Of a DNA stretch of 64,000 bases, positions 63,701 through 64,000 are shown piece by piece. The position numbers and the translations under genes were made by a program. Source of the DNA: Pseudomonas sp. CFBP13508. Lineage in GTDB: Bacteria; Pseudomonadota; Gammaproteobacteria; Pseudomonadales; Pseudomonadaceae. The number at the start of each line of letters is the position of its first letter. Position 1 is the first letter of the stretch. The stretch spans positions 1 to 64,000 of the forward strand of contig NZ_QFZZ01000013.1 in assembly GCF_005233515.1 (NCBI RefSeq), in the 5' to 3' direction. Below the pieces are notes generated by a model that was given only the letters and a program-made list of their open reading frames with translations, searched no databases and had not been told where the DNA came from.

Positions 63701-64000
63701 CGCCGGAACTGGCCCATCAATGGCTGCTGCGTTACCCGGACATTGGTCTGGTCAATGCTTACGGCCCGGCGGAATGCTCGGATGACGTGGCGTTCTTCCG
63801 TGTCGACATGGCTTCAACGCGCGGCAGTTACTTGCCGATCGGCACGCCGACCGACAATAACTTGCTGTTCCTGGTCGATGGCGCGCTGGAACTGGTGCCT
63901 TTGGGCGCGGTGGGTGAACTGTGCGTGGCTGGCATCGGTGTCGGTCGCGGCTACGTCAGCGATCCGCTGCGCACCGCGCCGGTGTTTGTGCCGAATCCGT
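51721..64000 (+). CDS. pvdL: Pyoverdine chromophore peptide synthetase PvdL (3' end outside window)
   Basis: The frame stays open for 4093 codons to the window edge. Domain order with approximate residues: fatty-acyl-AMP ligase (1-570; LQYTSGSTALPKG), carrier with Ser611 (LLGGNSI), condensation (670-1115; HHIIADG at 802), adenylation A1 (1130-1620), carrier Ser1666 (LGGHSLL), condensation (1720-2170; HHIVTEG at 1858), A2 (2190-2690), carrier Ser2737 (LGGDSIL), epimerisation (2790-3240; HHLVVDGVSWR at 2913), condensation (3255-3700; HHILIDAW at 3389), and A3 (3720 to the edge). This is the PvdL layout that loads an acyl chain and builds acyl-Glu-D-Tyr-Dab. A3 pocket residues, read by eye, are D-I-W-E-L-T-A-D-D, a known diaminobutyrate code. 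AGGA precedes the ATG. The full protein should extend about 250 residues further. Confidence 0.95.
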   Translation, partial: MTDAFELPSTLVHALKRRAALTPDRLALRFLAENPEQAVVLSYRELDQRARTIAAALQAQAGFGERAVLLFPSGADYVAAFFGCLYAGVIAVPAYPPESARRHHQERLLSIIADAEPTLLLTSADLRDALQQIDGAPPLLCVDTLDSALAEQWVEPSLPAEHIAFLQYTSGSTALPKGVQVSHGNLVANELLIRRGFGIDVNPDDVIVSWLPLYHDMGLIGGLLQPIFSGVPCILMSPAYFLGRPLRWLEAIAEYGGTISGGPDFAYRLCSERVSESALERLDLSRWRVAYSGSEPIRLDTLERFAEKFAACGFSDNSFMASYGLAEATLFVAGTPRGNGIPALRVDDQALAQNRAEPGDGSAIMSCGISQPEHAVLIVEPNTLEELADNAVGEVWAAGPSIAHGYWRNPEASAKTFVQHAGRTWLRTGDLGFIRAGELFVTGRLKDMLIVRGHNLYPQDIEQTVEREVEVVRKGRVAAFAVTHNGEEGIGIAAEISRSVQKILAPDALIKAIRQAVAEAYQEAPSVVVLLNPGALPKTSSGKLQRSACRNRLADGSLDSYALFPSITAATETATSSTSDLEALIGQIWAEQLNVKQVSGDDHFFLLGGNSIAATQVVARVREALGVELSLRLLFEAPTLCAFAAAVAQLKQDGGSAQGPISTLSRSEPMPQSLAQNRLWITWQLDPQSSAYNIPGGLRLRGELDEDALRASFQQLIERHESLRTRFFERDGVALQQVLADAEFNLQLIDISDLPMAEREARAEQIREDEARTRFDLEKGPLLSVTLVRLDDEEHQLLVTLHHIIADGWSLNILLDEFSRLYAAATQGAPATLAALPTHYADYGNWQRQWLAQGEGERQLAYWKAQLGEEHPPLELATDHPRSARHNHSAARYNVRLSSKLSEAIRQTAQAHEATPFMLLLAALQSLLHRYSGQRDIRIGVPNANRPRLETQSLIGFFINTQVLRAQIDSRLTFAELLNQTRQAALGAQANQDLPFEQLLEAFPQAREQGLFQVMFNHQQRDLSALKRLPGLLAEELPWHSREAKFDLQLHSEEDRNGRLSLSFDYASELFDATTIERLAEHFHNLLSEVCEQPKQAIGDLRLLTASEQNQQKDWSVAPCTPAQQWLPELLEQQLRNTPQRTALVWDGGSLDFAELHAQANRLAHYLRDKGVGPDVCVAIAAERSPQLLIGLLAIIKAGGAYVPLDPDYPAERLAYMLRDSGVELLLTQTQLLERLPASDGVSVIAMDALHLDKWPSQAPGLRLHGDNLAYVIYTSGSTGQPKGVGNTHAALAERLQWMQDTYRLDETDVLMQKAPISFDVSVWECFWPLITGARLLLAAPGEHRDPHRIAQLVQQYGVTTLHFVPPLLALFIDEPLSAECTSLRRLFSGGEALPAELRNRVLAQLPAVQLHNRYGPTETAINVTHWHCTTVDGERSPIGRPLGNVVCRILDADLNPVPAGVAGELCISGIGLARGYLGRPALTAERFVVDPLGEQGARLYRTGDRARWTADGVIEYLGRLDQQVKLRGFRVEPEEIQARLLAQNGVAQAVVLVRETAAGGQLIGYFTASDAQENADEQIARLKNALAAELPEYMVPAQLLRLDAMPLSPSGKLDRRALPEPQWQVREHVEPVSELEQQIAAIWREVLGLKQVGLRDDFFALGGHSLLATQIISRTRQACDVELPLRTLFEHSELGEYAEQIRLIQVSGRTNQQLPIAKIDRSQAVPLSYSQQRMWFLWQMEPDSPAYNVGGMARLRGALHVEHFEAALQALILRHETLRTTFPSVDGVARQQVHAETGVRMGWKDFSSLPAEVREQQVQQLADAEAHQPFDLETGPLLRACLVKTAEHEHYFVLTLHHIVTEGWAMDIFARELSALYEAFVDERESPLEPLPVQYLDYSIWQRQWLESGERQRQLDYWTAQLGREHPLLELPGDRPRPPVQSHQGELFRFDLSDDLAARVRAFNAQNGLTLFMTMTAALATLLYRYSGQTDLRIGAPVANRIRPESEGLIGAFLNTQVLRCQLDGQMSVGELFEQVRHTVIEGQAHQDLPFDHLVEALQPPRSAAYNPLFQVMCNVQRWEFQQSRTLAGMTVEYLANDARATKFDLNLEVTDLDHRLGCCLTYSTDLFDEPTIERMARHWRNLLEALIADPQQRLSELPLLDNTEQQHLLDSLGVEPGEHRLDQCIHHLFAEQALARKDAPALTFAGQTLSYAELDARANRLAWALRERGVGPQVRVGLALERSLEMVIGLLAILKAGGAYVPLDPEYPLDRLHYMIEDSRIGLLLSDRAMFQALGDLPSDVARWCLEDDSPGLADYPASELPFISLPQHQAYLIYTSGSTGKPKGVVVSHGEIAMHCQAVIERFGMRPDDCELHFYSINFDAATERLLVPLLSGAQVVLRAQGQWDAEEICGLIRAHRINVLGFTPSYGSQLAQFLATQNEVLPVRMIITGGEALTGEHLQRIRAAFQPAQFFNAYGPTETVVMPLASLAPQVLEEGAGSVPIGSVIGARVAYILDADLALVPQGATGELFVGGAGLAQAYHDRPGISAERFVADPFAAEGGRMYRTGDLVRQRADGLVEYLDRIDHQVKIRGFRIELGEIETRLLDHPSIREAVVLALDAPSGKQLVGYLVTDVAGHGEAQQAELREALKSHLKAQLPDYMVPTQLMLLASMPLTANGKLDRRALPAPDPELNRQDYVAPSNELEQTLAQIWCDVLNVKQVGLNDNFFELGGDSILSIQVVSRARQQGIHFSPRDLFQHQTVQTLAAVASRTQQVTAEQGRVDGESRLTPIQHWFFDTVIPQRQHWNQALLLEPTARLEPQRLQQALLAVIEQHDALRLRFTETDDAWQATHQALTNEDVLRQVSVESLDRCEALFADAQRSLNLQNGPLLRAVLVDVADVQQRLFIAIHHLVVDGVSWRVLLDDLQTAYRQLDAAQPLKLPAKTSAFKDWAARLQAYAGSESLREELGWWQAQLAGPSADLPCEHPQGGRQNRHAQTISVRLDAERTRQLLQQAPSAYRTQVNDLLLTALARVLCRWSGQPSALIQLEGHGRETLFDEIDLTRTVGWFTSAYPLRLTPHNIEEAAGQGASIKAIKEQLRAVPHKGLGYGVLRYLADDGCRQSMAALPQAPITFNYLGQFDQSFGSDALFRPLDEPIGAAHDPQAPLPNELSVDSQVYGGELLLRWTFSAERYEAQTINDLAAAYLGELQSLIAHCLQDEAGGLTPSDFPLAKLTQAQLDALPVPAAHIEDVYPLTPMQEGMLLHTLLEPGTGLYYMQDRYRINSELDPERFAQAWQAVVARHEALRASFCWNVGEDMLQVIHTPGRTPIEYLDWSAVAETEQEPQLQALLKSEREAGFDLLNQAPFHLRLIKVGAARYWFMMSNHHILIDAWCRSLLMNDFFEIYTALGEGREAQLSVPPRYRDYIGWLQRQSLAEARQWWRQNLQGFERTTPIPSDRPFLREHAGESGGMIVGDRYTRLNVEDGARLRELAQAHQLTVNTFAQAAWALVLRRLSGDRDVLFGVTVAGRPVDMPEMQRTVGLFINSIALRVKMPADDQRSSVRQWLSALLDSNMQLREYEYLPLVNIQEQSELPKGQPLFDSLFVFENAPVEVSVLDRAQSLNATSDSGRTHTNFPLTAVCYPGDDLGLHLSYDQRYFDESTVERMLSEFKRLLLALVDGFHGDMADLPLLGDEERDFLLHGCNQSGHDYPLEQSYVALFEAQVEAHPQRIAASCLEEQLSYAELNHNANRLGHALVAAGVRMDQPVALLAERNLDLLGMIIGSFKAGAGYLPLDPGLPSQRLSRIIELSRTPLLVCSAACLEQAQTLLEEFGCSNRPRLLVWEEVQASAAATHNPGIHSGPDNLAYVIYTSGSTGLPKGVMVEQRGMLNNQLSKRPYLDLSAADVIAQTASQSFDISVWQFLAAPLFGARVDIVPNAIAHDPQGLLAHVQAQGITVLESVPSLIQGMLAADHMSLDGLRWMLPTGEAMPPELAHQWLLRYPDIGLVNAYGPAECSDDVAFFRVDMASTRGSYLPIGTPTDNNLLFLVDGALELVPLGAVGELCVAGIGVGRGYVSDPLRTAPVFVPNP

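Overview
The window is chromosomal DNA of a fluorescent Pseudomonas, most likely from the P. fluorescens group. The evidence is a pyoverdine locus (a PvdS-type sigma factor divergent from a PvdL-type peptide synthetase), a complete core acyclic-terpene (atu) operon, many REP elements of the type GTGGGAGCGAGCCTGCTCGCGAA, high GC, and gene blocks whose order I recall from P. aeruginosa PAO1. Ortholog names and PAO1 comparisons are from memory; no search was run.

Layout. (1) 54-12749: a crotonase-fold enzyme, the RNA helicase DeaD, a DODA-type dioxygenase, thiopurine methyltransferase, HtpX, the aminotransferase AlaA, then a redox block (msrB, glutathione peroxidase, an OhrR/OspR-type MarR regulator), a SagS-like hybrid kinase, and a DUF815 ATPase coupled to a free-methionine-sulfoxide reductase. 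This follows the PAO1 PA2841-PA2822 neighbourhood. (2) 12750-22971: a signalling block with an HD-GYP phosphodiesterase, a BvgS/RocS2-type phosphorelay kinase with its LuxR-type regulator, a dGTPase-family protein and an EAL protein. (3) 23092-28217: a yqjD-yqjE-yqjK-like membrane-protein operon, an Amt ammonium transporter, a Kef-like antiporter, a glutaredoxin-like protein and a small unknown gene behind a strong LexA (SOS) box. (4) 28288-33601: a pseudouridine synthase, a YgdI/R lipoprotein, molybdenum-cofactor genes mobA, moaB and moeA, and a YegS-like lipid kinase. (5) 33585-39427: a NarL-type two-component pair, an AT-richer gap, a helical protein divergent from cheV (which has a sigma-28 promoter), a MOSC protein, PpnP and a DEDDh exonuclease.

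(6) 39498-48669: atuABCDEF transcribed leftward and atuR rightward. Two inverted 18-base operator-like sites lie between atuA and atuR. The enzymes fit degradation of citronellol/geraniol through citronellyl-CoA, geranyl-CoA and isohexenylglutaconyl-CoA. atuG and atuH are not in the cluster, and a REP pair splits atuE from atuF. (7) 48763-64000: a periplasmic solute-binding protein, an IucB/PvdYII-like acetyltransferase, pvdS, and pvdL running off the right edge. The pvdS-pvdL gap holds a Fur box on the pvdS side and a PvdS-type promoter on the pvdL side, so iron starvation should release pvdS and PvdS should then drive pvdL.

Convergent genes are packed very tightly: three pairs overlap at their ends and one pair abuts. 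No tRNA, rRNA, CRISPR array, transposase or prophage was seen. The least understood items are the LexA-box gene at 27900-28217, the AT-richer gap at 35135-35596, the roughly 150-residue insertion inside the HD-GYP domain, and the cheV-linked helical protein.
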